Under the pieces are notes generated by a model. That model ran no database searches and was not told the origin of the DNA. It was given only the letters and a program-made list of their open reading frames with translations. From Amycolatopsis mongoliensis (GTDB lineage: Bacteria; Actinomycetota; Actinomycetes; Mycobacteriales; Pseudonocardiaceae), in NCBI RefSeq assembly GCF_030285665.1, contig NZ_CP127295.1, positions 7,378,001 through 7,442,000 of the forward strand: a stretch of 64,000 nt of DNA. The letters run 5' to 3'. Position numbers and translations under genes: made by a program. Below are positions 40,763 to 54,688 of the stretch, in pieces; position 1 is the stretch's first letter, and every line of letters begins with the position of its first letter.

Positions 40763-40880
40763 CCGCGTCACTCGCGGGCGCCCCTTGAATGGTCACCGCA
40801 GGACGTGCGCCCCGAATCCCCCGGCCGGGAGGGGAGCCGCTCGGCCGCCGTAGGCAGGAGCCACGGATAAGGAGTGATCC

Positions 40881-42533
40881 ATGAGTCGCCAGAGTGTGGC
40901 GAAAGCCCACCAGAAGATCCAGGAACTGTCGTGGGAGCCGGCGTACCACACCCCGGTTTCGCACTACGGGACCGACTACACCTTCAAGAAGGCCAAGAAG
41001 AAGGACCCGTTGAAGCAGGTCCTCCGCTCGTACTTCCCGATGCAGGAGGAGAAGGACCACCGGGTCTACGGCGCCGAGGACGGCGCGATCCGCGGCAACA
41101 TGTTCCGCCAGGTGCAGGAGCGCTGGCTGGAATGGCAGAAGCTGTTCCTGTCGATCATCCCGCTGCCGGAGATCTCCGCCGCGCGGGCGATGCCGCTGCT
41201 GTTCCGGACGGTCCCGAACCCGGAGCTGCACAATGGCCAGGCGATCCAGATGATCGACGAGGTCCGGCACTCGACGATCCAGCAGAACCTCAAGCGCCTG
41301 TACATGCAGAACTACATCGACCCGGCGGGGTTCAACTCGAGCCTGCGCAACTTCCAGAACGACTACTGCGGCACCATCGGCCGCCAGTTCGCCGAAGGCT
41401 TCATCACCGGTGACGCGATCACCGCGGCGAGCATCTACCTCACGATCGTGGCGGAGACGGCGTTCACGAACACCCTCTTCGTCGCCATGCCCGCGGAAGC
41501 CGCCGCCAACGGCGACTACCTGCTGCCGACGGTGTTCCACTCGGTGCAGTCCGACGAGTCCCGCCACATCAGCAACGGCTACGCCACCCTGCTGATGGCG
41601 TTGTCGGACGAGAGCAACCACCAGCTGCTCGAACGCGACCTGCGGTACGCGTGGTGGAACAACCACTGCGTGGTCGACGCGGCCATCGGCACCTTCATCG
41701 AATACGGCACCAAGGACCGCCGCAAGGACCGCGAGAGCTACGCGGAGATGTGGCGCCGCTGGATCTACGACGACTACTACCGCAGCTACCTCGTCCCGCT
41801 CGAGAAGTACGGGCTCGTCATCCCGCACGACCTCATCGAGGAGGCGTGGAACCGGATCTGGAACAAGGGCTACGTGCACGAGGTCGCGCAGTTCTTCGCC
41901 ACCGGGTGGCTCGCCAACTACTGGCGCATCGACCCGATGACGGACGAGGACTTCGAGTGGTTCGAGTACAAGTACCCCGGCTGGTACGACAAGTACGGCA
42001 AGTGGTGGGAGAACTACGCCCGCCTCGCGACGCCGAACGGGCACCACCCGATCGTCGCCGAGGACGTCGACTACGTGTACCCGCACCGCTGCTGGACCTG
42101 CATGGTGCCGTGCCTCATCCGCGAGGACATGGTCACCGACCAGGTCGACGGCCAGTGGCGCACGTACTGCTCGGAGACCTGCCGCTGGACCGACGCCGAG
42201 GCGTTCCGGCCGACCTACCAGGGCCGCAACACCCCGAACATGGGCCAGCTGGTCGGCGCCCGTGAGTGGGAGACGCTCTACCACGGCTGGAACTGGGCCG
42301 ACGTCGTCTCCGACATGGGTTTCGTGCGCGACGACGGGAAGACGATGGTCGCGCAGCCGCACCTCAACCTCGACCCCAAGAAGATGTGGACGCTCGACCA
42401 CCTGCGCCGGATGCCCGAGGTGCAGTCGCCGAACGTGCTGCTGAACCAGATGTCCGACGCCGAACGGGCCGCCTTCCAGGCCGACTACAACCGCCAGGGC
42501 CCGGCCGGCCGGCCGGCGCCGCAGCAGGCCTGA
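40881..42533 (+). CDS. mimA: Propane/phenol-type monooxygenase, hydroxylase alpha subunit
   Basis: 550-residue catalytic subunit of a soluble diiron monooxygenase of the mim/prm group. The diiron ligands are in [12 protein letters not shown] near residue 135 and [13 protein letters not shown] near 233 (E-x2-H pairs); a further Cys-rich stretch [10 protein letters not shown] lies near 400. Relatives hydroxylate propane, acetone or phenol; the substrate here is not fixed by sequence. ATG 40881 has AAGGAGTG 6 bases upstream. It heads an eight-gene operon. Confidence 0.95.
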   Translation: MSRQSVAKAHQKIQELSWEPAYHTPVSHYGTDYTFKKAKKKDPLKQVLRSYFPMQEEKDHRVYGAEDGAIRGNMFRQVQERWLEWQKLFLSIIPLPEISAARAMPLLFRTVPNPELHNGQAIQMIDEVRHSTIQQNLKRLYMQNYIDPAGFNSSLRNFQNDYCGTIGRQFAEGFITGDAITAASIYLTIVAETAFTNTLFVAMPAEAAANGDYLLPTVFHSVQSDESRHISNGYATLLMALSDESNHQLLERDLRYAWWNNHCVVDAAIGTFIEYGTKDRRKDRESYAEMWRRWIYDDYYRSYLVPLEKYGLVIPHDLIEEAWNRIWNKGYVHEVAQFFATGWLANYWRIDPMTDEDFEWFEYKYPGWYDKYGKWWENYARLATPNGHHPIVAEDVDYVYPHRCWTCMVPCLIREDMVTDQVDGQWRTYCSETCRWTDAEAFRPTYQGRNTPNMGQLVGAREWETLYHGWNWADVVSDMGFVRDDGKTMVAQPHLNLDPKKMWTLDHLRRMPEVQSPNVLLNQMSDAERAAFQADYNRQGPAGRPAPQQA

Positions 42534-42543
42534 CGCGACCACC

Positions 42544-42591
42544 GGTCGTGAGTGGTCAGGGCGGTTAGAACCGCCCTGACCACTCACGACC
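42544..42591. repeat. 48-bp palindrome inside the mim operon
   Basis: 23-bp perfect arms around AG; core GGCGGTTAGAACCGCC, outer arms GTCGTGAGTGG. Lies between mimA stop (42533) and mimB start (42614), so it is in the operon mRNA and should form a strong hairpin. Confidence 0.88.
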
Positions 42592-42613
42592 CCGCACCGA
42601 GACCGGGGTAGGC

Positions 42614-43657
42614 ATGTCCGAGAAACACCGCGTCCGGTTCGAGCCGGTCGGGATCGAGATCGACGTCGCCGAGGAGCAGACGATCCTGCGCGCCGCCGCC
42701 GAGCAGGGCGTCATGCTCATGCACGGCTGCAAGGAAGGGCAGTGCGCGGCCTGCAAGTCGTTCATCCTCGACGGCGACGACGTCGAACACGACAAGTACT
42801 CGACCTTCGCGCTTCCCGACTACGAAAAGGAGGAGGGTTTCACCCTGCTGTGCCGGGCCCACGCCTACGAGGACCTCACGATCGAGCTGCTCAACTACGA
42901 CGAGGAGATGATCCACTCCGGGCTCCCGATCCAGGAGGCCACGGTCGAGGTCGTGTCGAACGACCACGTCACCCACGACCTGCGCCACCTCGTCGTCAAG
43001 CTGACGGACCCGGAGCAGTCGCTGAAGTTCTTCCCGGGCCAGTACATGGACTTCGCGATCCCGGGCACCGAGGAGTCCCGGTCGTTCTCGATGGCCAACA
43101 CCTCGGCGCGCGACGGGCTGCTCGAGTTCGTCATCAAGATCTACTCGGACGGGCTGTTCTCCACGTTCCTGGACACCCGGGTCGCGGTCGGGGACCAGCT
43201 GCGGATCACCGGCCCGTTCGGGGTGTTCACCCTGCGGGACAACCCGAGTGCGGACCTGGTCTTCGTCGGCGGCGGGGCCGGGATGGCGCCCATCCTCTCG
43301 CTGCTGCGGACCATGGCGGAGCGCGGCATCGAGCGGAAGGCGACCTACTACTACGGTGCCCGCCGCCGCCGCGACCTCTGCTTCGACGCCGAACTGCGGG
43401 AGCTTCAGGAGAAGCTGCCGGACTTCCGTTACGTACCAGCGCTTTCCGAGCCGGGTGACGACGACTGGGATGGCGAGACCGGCCTGATCACCGACGTCCT
43501 GCGCCGGGCCGGCCTCGACCTGAAAGGTGCCGACGCCTACGTCTGCGGGCCCCCGCCGATGGTCGAGGCCGCGCTGGAACTGCTGCCCGCGCTCGGCGTC
43601 GCCGACAAGCGCGTCTTCTACGACAAGTTCACCACCACGGGCGAATCCGACGCCTGA
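42614..43657 (+). CDS. mimB: Monooxygenase reductase subunit
   Basis: 347-residue NADH:acceptor reductase feeding electrons to the hydroxylase. N-terminal plant-type [2Fe-2S] ferredoxin: CKEGQCAACKSFILDG near residues 38-53 with the fourth Cys in TLLCRAHA near 80. FAD domain with RSFSMANTS near 156, and NAD domain with VFVGGGAGMAPILSLLR near 216. Starts 80 bp after mimA, across the palindrome. Confidence 0.95.
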   Translation: MSEKHRVRFEPVGIEIDVAEEQTILRAAAEQGVMLMHGCKEGQCAACKSFILDGDDVEHDKYSTFALPDYEKEEGFTLLCRAHAYEDLTIELLNYDEEMIHSGLPIQEATVEVVSNDHVTHDLRHLVVKLTDPEQSLKFFPGQYMDFAIPGTEESRSFSMANTSARDGLLEFVIKIYSDGLFSTFLDTRVAVGDQLRITGPFGVFTLRDNPSADLVFVGGGAGMAPILSLLRTMAERGIERKATYYYGARRRRDLCFDAELRELQEKLPDFRYVPALSEPGDDDWDGETGLITDVLRRAGLDLKGADAYVCGPPPMVEAALELLPALGVADKRVFYDKFTTTGESDA

Positions 43658-43674
43658 GACAGAGGACGGATCCC

Positions 43675-44844
43675 ATGACAGCCACTTCCGAACGCAGCGT
43701 GCCGAAGCCGACGTTCACCGACGCCGAGGCGGGCGCCAAGGTCTTCCCGGACTCGAGTGCGCGGCACTTCAACTACTTCACCGCCGCCAAGCGCAAGCAG
43801 AGCCACTACGAAGACGTCACCGTCGAGGTCCAGCCCGACCCGCGCCACTACCTGGCGCAGGGCTGGCTCTACGCCTTCGCCGACGGCAAGGGCGGCTACC
43901 CGCTCGAGTGGACCGCGATGAAGGCCTGGGGCTCCGACCGGCCGCTGCCCGAGCGCGGCCCGGGGTCCGGGGGCAAGGGCTACGACTGGCCGGCGCTCGG
44001 CTGGCACGAGTTCCGCGACCCCAACGAGGAGTGGGAGCTCACCCTCTACCGCTACAACGCGAACGTCATCCGCCAGCTCAACCAGAACATCGACGCCGCG
44101 CGCCAGGCCAAGGCGTTCGAGCAGTGGAACCGCAACTGGGTCGAGTTCGTCGCCAAGCACGTCGGCGCCTGGATGCACGTCGACCACGGCCTCGGCCTCT
44201 ACCTGTACGCCAACGCCAACCGCCGCGCGCCGACGAACATGCACAACAACGCGATCTCGGTGAACAGCATGCACCGGATCCGCGCGGCGCAGGACCTGGC
44301 GCTGTACAACCTGACGCTCACCGAAGAGATCGACGGCTTCGACGGCGCCGCCCACCTGACGACCTGGGCCGAGGACCCGGCCTGGCAAGGCGTGCGGGAG
44401 ACCGCCGAGCAGCTGACCGGGATCTGGGACTGGTGCGAGGCGATCTTCGCCGCGAACATCGTGTTCGAGCCCCTCGTCGGCGAACTGTTCCGCAGCAACC
44501 TCGTGCAGCAGGCCGCGCCGGCCAACGGCGACTTCGTCACCCCGACGCTGATCGGCGCCGAGGAGTTCGACTTCTCCGAACGCGACCTCCGCTACACGAA
44601 GGCGATGTTCCACCTGCTGATCAACGACAAGGAGTTCGCCGGGCACAACCAGGCCCTGCTGCAGAAGTGGCTCGAGGACTGGGTGCCGAAGTGCATCGCC
44701 GCCGCCCGCGCCCTTCAGCCGCTGTGGTCGCAGCCCGACGCGAAGCCGATCCGGTTCGAGGACGGTCTCGACCGGGCGAAGAGCCGGTTCGCCGGAATCC
44801 TGTCCGAATTGGGTCTCAAAGCACCGGAGGAGCTGGGCCAGTGA
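43675..44844 (+). CDS. mimC: Monooxygenase hydroxylase beta subunit
   Basis: 389-residue non-catalytic hydroxylase subunit of the ferritin-like superfamily, expected to form the (alpha-beta-gamma-like) hydroxylase with MimA. Typical segments: FNYFTAAKRKQSHYEDVTV near residue 37 and SVNSMHRIRAAQDLALYNLT near 196. It lacks the complete pair of E-x2-H diiron motifs. The mimD start overlaps its stop (GTGA). Confidence 0.93.
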   Translation: MTATSERSVPKPTFTDAEAGAKVFPDSSARHFNYFTAAKRKQSHYEDVTVEVQPDPRHYLAQGWLYAFADGKGGYPLEWTAMKAWGSDRPLPERGPGSGGKGYDWPALGWHEFRDPNEEWELTLYRYNANVIRQLNQNIDAARQAKAFEQWNRNWVEFVAKHVGAWMHVDHGLGLYLYANANRRAPTNMHNNAISVNSMHRIRAAQDLALYNLTLTEEIDGFDGAAHLTTWAEDPAWQGVRETAEQLTGIWDWCEAIFAANIVFEPLVGELFRSNLVQQAAPANGDFVTPTLIGAEEFDFSERDLRYTKAMFHLLINDKEFAGHNQALLQKWLEDWVPKCIAAARALQPLWSQPDAKPIRFEDGLDRAKSRFAGILSELGLKAPEELGQ

Positions 44845-45215
44845 CCGTCTTCAAGACCTCGGAAAGCCCGTACAAGGTCAACAACACGGCATCGAACATG
44901 TGCGGCTTCACCCTGATGAACAACCAGGTCGGCGCGATCATCGCGGAAGTCATGGCCACCAAGGACAACGTGACCGTGACCCCGCTGCCGTCGATGATCC
45001 GCGTCGACGCGAAGGGCCGGACGGACCTGGTCTACGCCGAGGTCGACGAGGCCGCCGGCGAAGAAGAAGGCTGGTTCAACGCCGCGGAGTTCGAGGAGAG
45101 CATGTCCACCCACTACGGGCGGATGATCCACGAAGACGACCGCACGATCATGTTCGCCAACCCCGAGGACGCGGCCGAGTACCTCGACTTCGACCTCAAG
45201 GTCATCACCAAGTAG
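44841..45215 (+). CDS. mimD: Monooxygenase coupling (effector) protein
   Basis: 124-residue MmoB/DmpM-type coupling protein that binds the hydroxylase to tune electron transfer and O2 activation. The family-like parts are NMCGFTLMNNQVGAIIAEVM near residue 17 and VTVTPLPSMIRVDAKGRTDL near 44. No cofactor motif, as expected. GTG 44841 overlaps the mimC stop. Confidence 0.92.
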   Translation: MTVFKTSESPYKVNNTASNMCGFTLMNNQVGAIIAEVMATKDNVTVTPLPSMIRVDAKGRTDLVYAEVDEAAGEEEGWFNAAEFEESMSTHYGRMIHEDDRTIMFANPEDAAEYLDFDLKVITK

Positions 45216-45258
45216 CTCCAGTCAGGGAAGCACTCGATCCGCTCAGGAAGGATCACCG

Positions 45259-46296
45259 ATGTACGAAAAAGACGGCGAAAAGTATTTCGTGGTGGACGCC
45301 CACACCCACTTCTGGGACGCGAGCCCCGACAACTGGGTGAAGGGGCAGGAGGAATACGCCAAGGGCTGGATCGAGTGCTTCCACGCCTACCAGGGCCTCG
45401 GCCCGAAGGAGACGCACTGGCCGATCGACCGGTTCCAGAAGTACTCCGAGGAACTGATGATGCACGACCTGTTCGAGGTCGGGCACGTCGACACGGCCAT
45501 CTTCCAGCCGACCAACCTGCGGCAGTGGTACAAGAACGGGTTCAACACGACCGAGGCCGACGGTGCGCTGGCCGAGAAGCACCCTGGCAAGTTCCTCGTG
45601 AACACCACGTTCGACCCGCGTGAAGGCGACGCGGGGATGAGGGCGTTCGAAGAGCGGGTCAAGCGCTACGGCTGCAAGGGCGTCAAGCTCTACACCGCGG
45701 AGTGGTACGGCGACTCCCGCGGCTGGAGCCTCAAGGACCCGGAAGCGGCCCGCTATCTCGAGAAGTGCGAGGAACTGGGCGTCAAGAACGTCCACGTCCA
45801 CAAAGGCCCGACGATCTGGCCGCTGGACAAGGACGCCTTCGACGTGTCCGACGTGGACTACGTCGCGACCAACTTCCAGGGTCTCAACTTCATCGTCGAG
45901 CACGTCGGCCTGCCGCGCATCGAGGACTTCTGCTTCATGGCCACCCAGGAGCGGAACGTCTACGCGGGGCTCGCCGTGGTCGTCGGCGGGCTGATGCACG
46001 CCCGGCCCAAGTTCTTCGCGAAGGTCATGGGCGAGCTGATGTTCTGGCTCGGCGAGGACAAGCTGATCTTCGGCGCGGACTACGCGATCTGGGAACCGAA
46101 GTGGCAGGTCGAGGGCTTCGTCGACTGGAACATGCCGGGCGACGAGGAGCTGTCGGACTTCCCGCCGCTGACCGTCGACCAGAAGAAGAAGATCCTCGGG
46201 CTGAACGCCGCGCGGCTCTACGACATCGACGTGCCGAAGGAGCTGCAGCTCGCGGCACCGGAGTCGGTCGAGCCCGTCGGCGTGCCGAACTCATGA
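45259..46296 (+). CDS. Amidohydrolase family protein of the mim operon
   Basis: 345-residue TIM-barrel amidohydrolase_2 protein. It opens with YFVVDAHTHFWDASPDNW (HxH metal ligands near residues 15-17), with later KLYTAEWYGDS and NVHVHKGPTIWPL (His near residue 180) and DLIFG-like FGADYAIWEP near 270 (Asp ligand). Relatives in mycobacterial mim loci are needed for growth on substrate products, but the exact reaction is unknown. Stop overlaps the next start (ATGA). Confidence 0.9.
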   Translation: MYEKDGEKYFVVDAHTHFWDASPDNWVKGQEEYAKGWIECFHAYQGLGPKETHWPIDRFQKYSEELMMHDLFEVGHVDTAIFQPTNLRQWYKNGFNTTEADGALAEKHPGKFLVNTTFDPREGDAGMRAFEERVKRYGCKGVKLYTAEWYGDSRGWSLKDPEAARYLEKCEELGVKNVHVHKGPTIWPLDKDAFDVSDVDYVATNFQGLNFIVEHVGLPRIEDFCFMATQERNVYAGLAVVVGGLMHARPKFFAKVMGELMFWLGEDKLIFGADYAIWEPKWQVEGFVDWNMPGDEELSDFPPLTVDQKKKILGLNAARLYDIDVPKELQLAAPESVEPVGVPNS

Positions 46297-47005
46297 CCGC
46301 ACTTCAGGACACGGGCGTCCACGCCGGCCGCGCCGCGGTGTGGTCGGCGCTGGGCACCGTCCGGGATCCCGAACTGGACGAACCGCTCACCGAACTCGGT
46401 TTCGTGGCCCGCTGCGAGGTGAGCGAGGCGGGCCACGCCGTCATCCGGCTGCGGCTGCCGACGTACTTCTGCGCGCCCAACTTCGCGTTCCTGATGGTCG
46501 CGGACGCCTACGACGCCGTCGCCGGGGTGCCGGGCCTGACCGGGCTCGACATCCGGCTCGACGACCACTTCGCCTCCGACGTCATCAACCGCGGGGTGGC
46601 GGCGCGGCAGGGGTTCGTCGCGTCGTTCGAGGGCGAGGCCGTCGACGAGCTCGACACGCTCCGCGGTGATTTCGTCCGCAAGGCGGTGCTGGCCGGCACC
46701 GACCGCGTCTGCCGGACCCTGGCCGGCACCGGGCTCGACCCGGCGTCACTGACGCTCGGGCAGGTCCCGCCCGGGCCGGACCTCGAGCGGCTGCGGGCCC
46801 GCCGCCGCGAGCTCGGCCTGCCCGCCGAGGACGGCGACCCGCTGCTGCTCGACCCGGCGACGGGGGCGGCGGTGGCCCCGGCCGACGCGAAGCGGCACCT
46901 GGCGTTCGCGCGGCTCACGCGCACCAGCATGGAGGCCAACTCGGGCGTGTGCCGCGGCATGCTGCGCGCGCGGTACTCGCTGACTTCGGATGAGGAGGGC
47001 ACGGG

Positions 47006-47009
<4 letters not shown>
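46293..47009 (+). CDS. DUF59/MIP18-domain protein of the mim operon
   Basis: 238-residue protein with an N-terminal DUF59 (MIP18/iron-sulfur assembly) domain (VRDPELDEPLTELGFVARCE near residues 22-41, LPTYFCAPNFAFL near 59). The C-terminal part is of no known family (SMEANSGVCRGMLRARYSL near the end). It may help metal or Fe-S loading of MimA or MimB; that is inference. ATGA overlaps on both sides couple it to the amidohydrolase and dehydrogenase genes. Confidence 0.82.
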
Positions 47010-49733
<2,724 letters not shown>

Positions 49734-49764
49734 GCCAACGTCTGCTCGAGCCCACGGAGTACGG

Positions 49765-49805
49765 AGGTCCCCTCACCGGCGTCCTGAGCGTCGGTGAGGG
49801 GACCT
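49765..49805 (+). terminator. Hairpin ending the mim operon
   Basis: Stem AGGTCCCCTCACCG (49765-49778) with CGGTGAGGGGACCT (49792-49805), 14 bp, 13-base loop, 32 bases after the mimG stop. No long T-tract follows. Confidence 0.8.
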
Positions 49806-49848
49806 TCCCATGCTGCGCCCGCCCGCCGCCGGTGCCACCCTGGTGATC

Positions 49849-50040
49849 ATGACGCACTACGCGATGGTCCAGACGCTGGCGACGGTGAGCGAGTTCGAGG
49901 CGAAGGGATTCCTGGGCACGGTCGGCAAGATCGCCGCGGCGACGGTGATCTTCTTCATCGCGATCGGTTTGGTCGTGGGCTTGCTGCTGGGGTTCTTCAT
50001 CGGCCGCTCGGTGGGGCGGCGCCAGGCCCCGCGCGCTTGA
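49849..50040 (+). CDS. Small single-pass membrane protein (63 aa)
   Basis: 63-residue protein with one long hydrophobic helix (ATVIFFIAIGLVVGLLLGFF near residues 28-47) and a basic tail GRSVGRRQAPRA. N-terminal MTHYAMVQTLATVSEFEAKG. ATG 49849 is chosen; ATG 49810 is also in frame. It probably sits in the cytoplasmic membrane. Function unknown. It lies after the operon terminator, so it is likely expressed separately. Confidence 0.7.
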   Translation: MTHYAMVQTLATVSEFEAKGFLGTVGKIAAATVIFFIAIGLVVGLLLGFFIGRSVGRRQAPRA

Positions 50041-50056
50041 GGACGCAGGTCTGCCG

Positions 50057-50114
50057 CGGCCCGTCGTGAGTGGTTAGGGCGGTTAGAACCGCCCTAACCA
50101 CTCACGACGGGCCG
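50057..50114. repeat. 58-bp gene-end palindrome, GTGAGTG type
   Basis: 28-bp perfect arms around AG, core GGCGGTTAGAACCGCC, the same core as 42544-42591. Between the convergent small membrane protein and the 199-aa membrane protein genes. Confidence 0.9.
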
Positions 50115-50115
50115 G

Positions 50116-50715
50116 TCAGGTCACCAGGCCGTGGCTCGCCAGTTCGCGGCCGGCCAGTTTTTCGATGATGGCGCGGTCGCGCTCCCGCCACCCGGTCGCG
50201 ACCTCGCCGTCGGAAGCCAGCCGGCGCAGCGGCTGGGTCACCAGCGCCCGCAACGCCAGCAGGTCGAGGCCCTCGTCTCCGAGCGCCCGCAGCCGCGCCG
50301 CGGCCGTCGCGCGGCGGGTGTAGTGCCACCGCATCGGGAGCCAGGTCGCGACCAGCGTCAGCACCGGCAGCGCGATGACGATCGCCGCCATCCACCACGC
50401 GAGGTTCGCCACCGCCTCGATCTGCCACCGGCCGGAGTCGACGAGCTTGGTGCCGACGTCCGACCCGCCGTGCAGCGCCTTCGCCAGCGCGTCGCCGATC
50501 AGCGGGAGCCCGCCGGCCGAGTCCGCCGCCGAGTCGAACGTCCCGCGCAGCCCCGTCCCGGCGTCGACGAGCCCGTCGCCGGGGGCACGCAGCTTCATCA
50601 CCTCGTCGTACACCGACGTCCCCAGCCACACCGCGAAGATCACGAGCAGCAGGGCGAGCAGGTCGCTGACGAGCTGGGCGGTGCGGCGGATCGGCCGTTC
50701 GGCGTAGAACTGCAT
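50116..50715 (-). CDS. Two-helix membrane protein (199 aa)
   Basis: 199-residue protein with two hydrophobic segments (AQLVSDLLALLLVIFAVWLG near residue 13-32 and MAAIVIALPVLTLVATWLP near 110-128) and a cytoplasmic arginine-rich tail. No family I can name. ATG 50715 is set by the sigB-type promoter upstream and MQFYAERPIRRTAQLV; the far longer upstream frame is antisense-like shadow of helR. Possibly part of the stress response. Confidence 0.75.
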   Translation of the reverse strand: MQFYAERPIRRTAQLVSDLLALLLVIFAVWLGTSVYDEVMKLRAPGDGLVDAGTGLRGTFDSAADSAGGLPLIGDALAKALHGGSDVGTKLVDSGRWQIEAVANLAWWMAAIVIALPVLTLVATWLPMRWHYTRRATAAARLRALGDEGLDLLALRALVTQPLRRLASDGEVATGWRERDRAIIEKLAGRELASHGLVT

Positions 50716-50756
50716 CGGGACGCCTTTCGCGGTGGGGGAGCGCGGGCGACGGCAAT

Positions 50757-50781
50757 TTACCCGCGCTCCCCACCGGCGAAC
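50757..50781 (-). promoter_or_regulatory. SigB-type promoter of the 199-aa membrane protein
   Basis: Minus strand GTTC (50781-50778), 15-base spacer, GGGTAA (50762-50757), just after the helR stop. One base off the GTTT form. Confidence 0.6.
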
Positions 50782-50786
50782 CGCGG

Positions 50787-52961
50787 CTAGGTCCGGACGA
50801 CCTCCGCGAGCCCGGTCAGCTCGGCCGGCAACGGGCCCTCGTGCAGGACGCCGAGCCGCTGCGTCGCCCGGGTGAGCGCGACGTAGAGGTCGGCGGCGCT
50901 GTCGGCGAGGATCGCCGCCGGCTCCACCACCAGGACCGCGTCGAACTCCAGGCCCTTCGTCTCCGACGCCGGCACCGCGCCCGGCACGCCCGGCGGCCCG
51001 ATCACCACGCTGGTGCCTTCCCGCCCGGCTTCGTCCCGGACGAACTCCTCGATCGCCGTCGTCCGGTCGTCCCCGGTGACCTGCCGGGACCACGGCGGGA
51101 TGCCGCACGCGCGCACCGACTCGGGCGGCTTGACGTCCGGCGCGAACCCGGCCAGGACCGCGGCCGCGACGGCCATGATCTCCGCCGGGGTGCGGTAGTT
51201 GACCGTCAGCGACCGGTAGACCCAGCGGTCGGCGACGTAGGGCGCGAGCATCGCGTCCCACGCCCGCGCGCCGGCCGCCGACCGGCGCTGGGCAAGGTCG
51301 CCCACCACTGTGAACGACCGGCCCGGGCACCGCCGCATCAGCACCCGCCAGTCCATTTCGGACAGTTCCTGGGCCTCGTCGACGACGACGTGCCGGTAGG
51401 TCCAGTCCCGGTCCGCCGACGCGCGTTCGACGAGGGTGCGCGTGTCGGCCTCGACGAAGCGGTCGGCCAGGTCCTCGGCGTAGAGGAGGTTCTCGGCCGA
51501 CAGCATGACGTCCTCGTCCATCTCCTCCCGGTCCAGCTTCATCGCCTGGAAGACGCCTTCGGCGTAGTCGGCCTCGGCCTTCCGCGCCCGCGCGGCTGCC
51601 GCCTCGGCCGCCTTCTCGGCCGTCTTGTCCCGGCCCAGCAGGTCGACCAGCTCGTCGAGCAGCGGCACGTCCGACACCGTCCACGCTTCGCCGTCGGCGC
51701 GCAGCAGGGACGGATCCGCGCCGGCCGCCCGCAGCCGATCGGGAGACGTGTACAGCGACGCCAGCAGGGCTTGCGGCGTCAGGATCGGCCAGAGCTCGTC
51801 GAGCGCGGCGGTGAACTTCTCGTCGCCGGCGAGGTCCTCGAGCAGGCCCTTCCGCATGCTCTCCCACTCGTCGCGGTCGTCCCGGCTCAGCCAGCCCTTG
51901 CCGATCCGGCCGATCGCCCGTTCGGTGAGCACGTACGTGACGATGTCGGTGAACACGGCGCGGGCTTCGTTGTGCGGCAGCCCGCTGTCGCGCGCCTCCT
52001 GCCGGGCCCACTCCGCGGTCTCGGCGTCGATCCGCACCGTGACGTCCTTCAGCGCGATCGGCACCGGCTCGGCCGGCAGCCGCTGCCGGTCGGCGACCGC
52101 CGCCTTGAGCACGTCGAGGATCTTCAGCGACCCCTTGAGCCGCGCGGCTTCCGGGGTGTCCTCGGCGGTGACGTGCAGGCCGGGCACGAGGTCGCCGGTG
52201 GTCGTGAACACGACGTCGGTCTCGCCCAGCGAGGGCAGGACGCGGCCGATGTGGTTCAGGAACGCCGGGTTCGGCCCGACCACCAGCGCGCCGTGGCGTT
52301 CCATCCGCTCCCGCTGCGTGTAGAGCAGGTAGGCGACGCGGTGCAGCGCCACGACCGTCTTCCCGGTGCCCGGGCCACCCTCGATCACCAGCATGCCCGG
52401 GTGGTCGAGCCGGATGATCTCGTCCTGCTCGGCCTGGATCGTCGCGACGATGTCGCGCATCTCCTCGCCGCGCGGTGCGTTGACGGCGGCGAGCAGCGCC
52501 GCGTCCCCCTGCGCGTCCCCGCCCGGGCGACCCAGGTCCTCGTCGGTGAACCCGAGCACCCGCCGCCCGCGCGTGTGGAACTGGCGGCGCCGGCGCATGT
52601 CCTCCGGGTTCGCGCCGGTGGCCGTGTAGAACGGGCGGGCGGCCGGCGCGCGCCAGTCGAGCAGCACCGGCCGGTAGTCGTCGTCCTCCTCGAACAGCCC
52701 GATGCGCCCGATGTAGGACTGCTCGCCCGAGACGGCGTCCAGCCGGCCGAAGCACAGCCCGTTGTCGACGACGTCGAGCCGCTTCACCTGCCGGCCGAGC
52801 GAGCGCACGCCGACGTCCCGTTCCATGGCGCCGATGCCCTTGCCGCCGAGCGCCGCCTCGTACTCGCCCTTCACCCGCGCGCGCTCGGCGTCGAGTCGGG
52901 CGTACAGCCCGGCGACGTGGTCGCGTTCGGACCGCAGTTCTTCTTCGTACCCCTGAGACAA
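50787..52961 (-). CDS. helR: HelD-like RNA-polymerase motor ATPase, HelR group
   Basis: 724-residue UvrD/Rep-like ATPase of the HelD family. Walker A EGGPGTGKTVVALHRVAYLL near residue 194, Walker B VVVDEAQELSEMDWRVLM near 517, motif V SETKGLEFDAVLVV near 657 and VI ALTRATQRLGVL near 692. HelR members displace rifamycin-stalled polymerase and protect it. TTG 52961 is the start (SQGYEEELRSERDHVAGLYA) with AGAGGGA upstream. It follows rox by 30 bases, so both are in one transcript preceded by the RAE. Confidence 0.9.
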   Translation of the reverse strand: MSQGYEEELRSERDHVAGLYARLDAERARVKGEYEAALGGKGIGAMERDVGVRSLGRQVKRLDVVDNGLCFGRLDAVSGEQSYIGRIGLFEEDDDYRPVLLDWRAPAARPFYTATGANPEDMRRRRQFHTRGRRVLGFTDEDLGRPGGDAQGDAALLAAVNAPRGEEMRDIVATIQAEQDEIIRLDHPGMLVIEGGPGTGKTVVALHRVAYLLYTQRERMERHGALVVGPNPAFLNHIGRVLPSLGETDVVFTTTGDLVPGLHVTAEDTPEAARLKGSLKILDVLKAAVADRQRLPAEPVPIALKDVTVRIDAETAEWARQEARDSGLPHNEARAVFTDIVTYVLTERAIGRIGKGWLSRDDRDEWESMRKGLLEDLAGDEKFTAALDELWPILTPQALLASLYTSPDRLRAAGADPSLLRADGEAWTVSDVPLLDELVDLLGRDKTAEKAAEAAAARARKAEADYAEGVFQAMKLDREEMDEDVMLSAENLLYAEDLADRFVEADTRTLVERASADRDWTYRHVVVDEAQELSEMDWRVLMRRCPGRSFTVVGDLAQRRSAAGARAWDAMLAPYVADRWVYRSLTVNYRTPAEIMAVAAAVLAGFAPDVKPPESVRACGIPPWSRQVTGDDRTTAIEEFVRDEAGREGTSVVIGPPGVPGAVPASETKGLEFDAVLVVEPAAILADSAADLYVALTRATQRLGVLHEGPLPAELTGLAEVVRT

Positions 52962-52991
52962 ATTTCCCTCTTCGTTCTCGGATGACCGTGT

Positions 52992-54521
<1,530 letters not shown>

Positions 54522-54622
54522 TTAAACATGGAGGGGAGTGGTTTTTCTCCCTCCGGTCTCCGGGACGTCTTCCCAGATCCAGCCCTTCGTACCAGGTTTC
54601 GGCTCGATCCGCGCCGGCGATC

Positions 54623-54638
54623 TATGACAGGCGTCATA
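54623..54638. promoter_or_regulatory. TetR operator O1 (GNAT/TetR pair)
   Basis: TATGAC-AGGC-GTCATA. Identical to O2, 50 bp centre-to-centre. Confidence 0.75.
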
Positions 54639-54672
54639 GTGTGGTTCGCGTCGCCTTGTGCTCTCATGAGGT

Positions 54673-54688
54673 TATGACAGGCGTCATA
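54673..54688. promoter_or_regulatory. TetR operator O2 (GNAT/TetR pair)
   Basis: TATGAC-AGGC-GTCATA covering the start codon of the GNAT gene. Confidence 0.75.

Noticed and set aside
54530..54554. GGAGGG/CCCTCC hairpin with TTTTT in the loop as a terminator
   Set aside because: The stem is short with a bulge and the T-run is in the loop rather than after the stem; its position between divergent units makes a terminator role doubtful.
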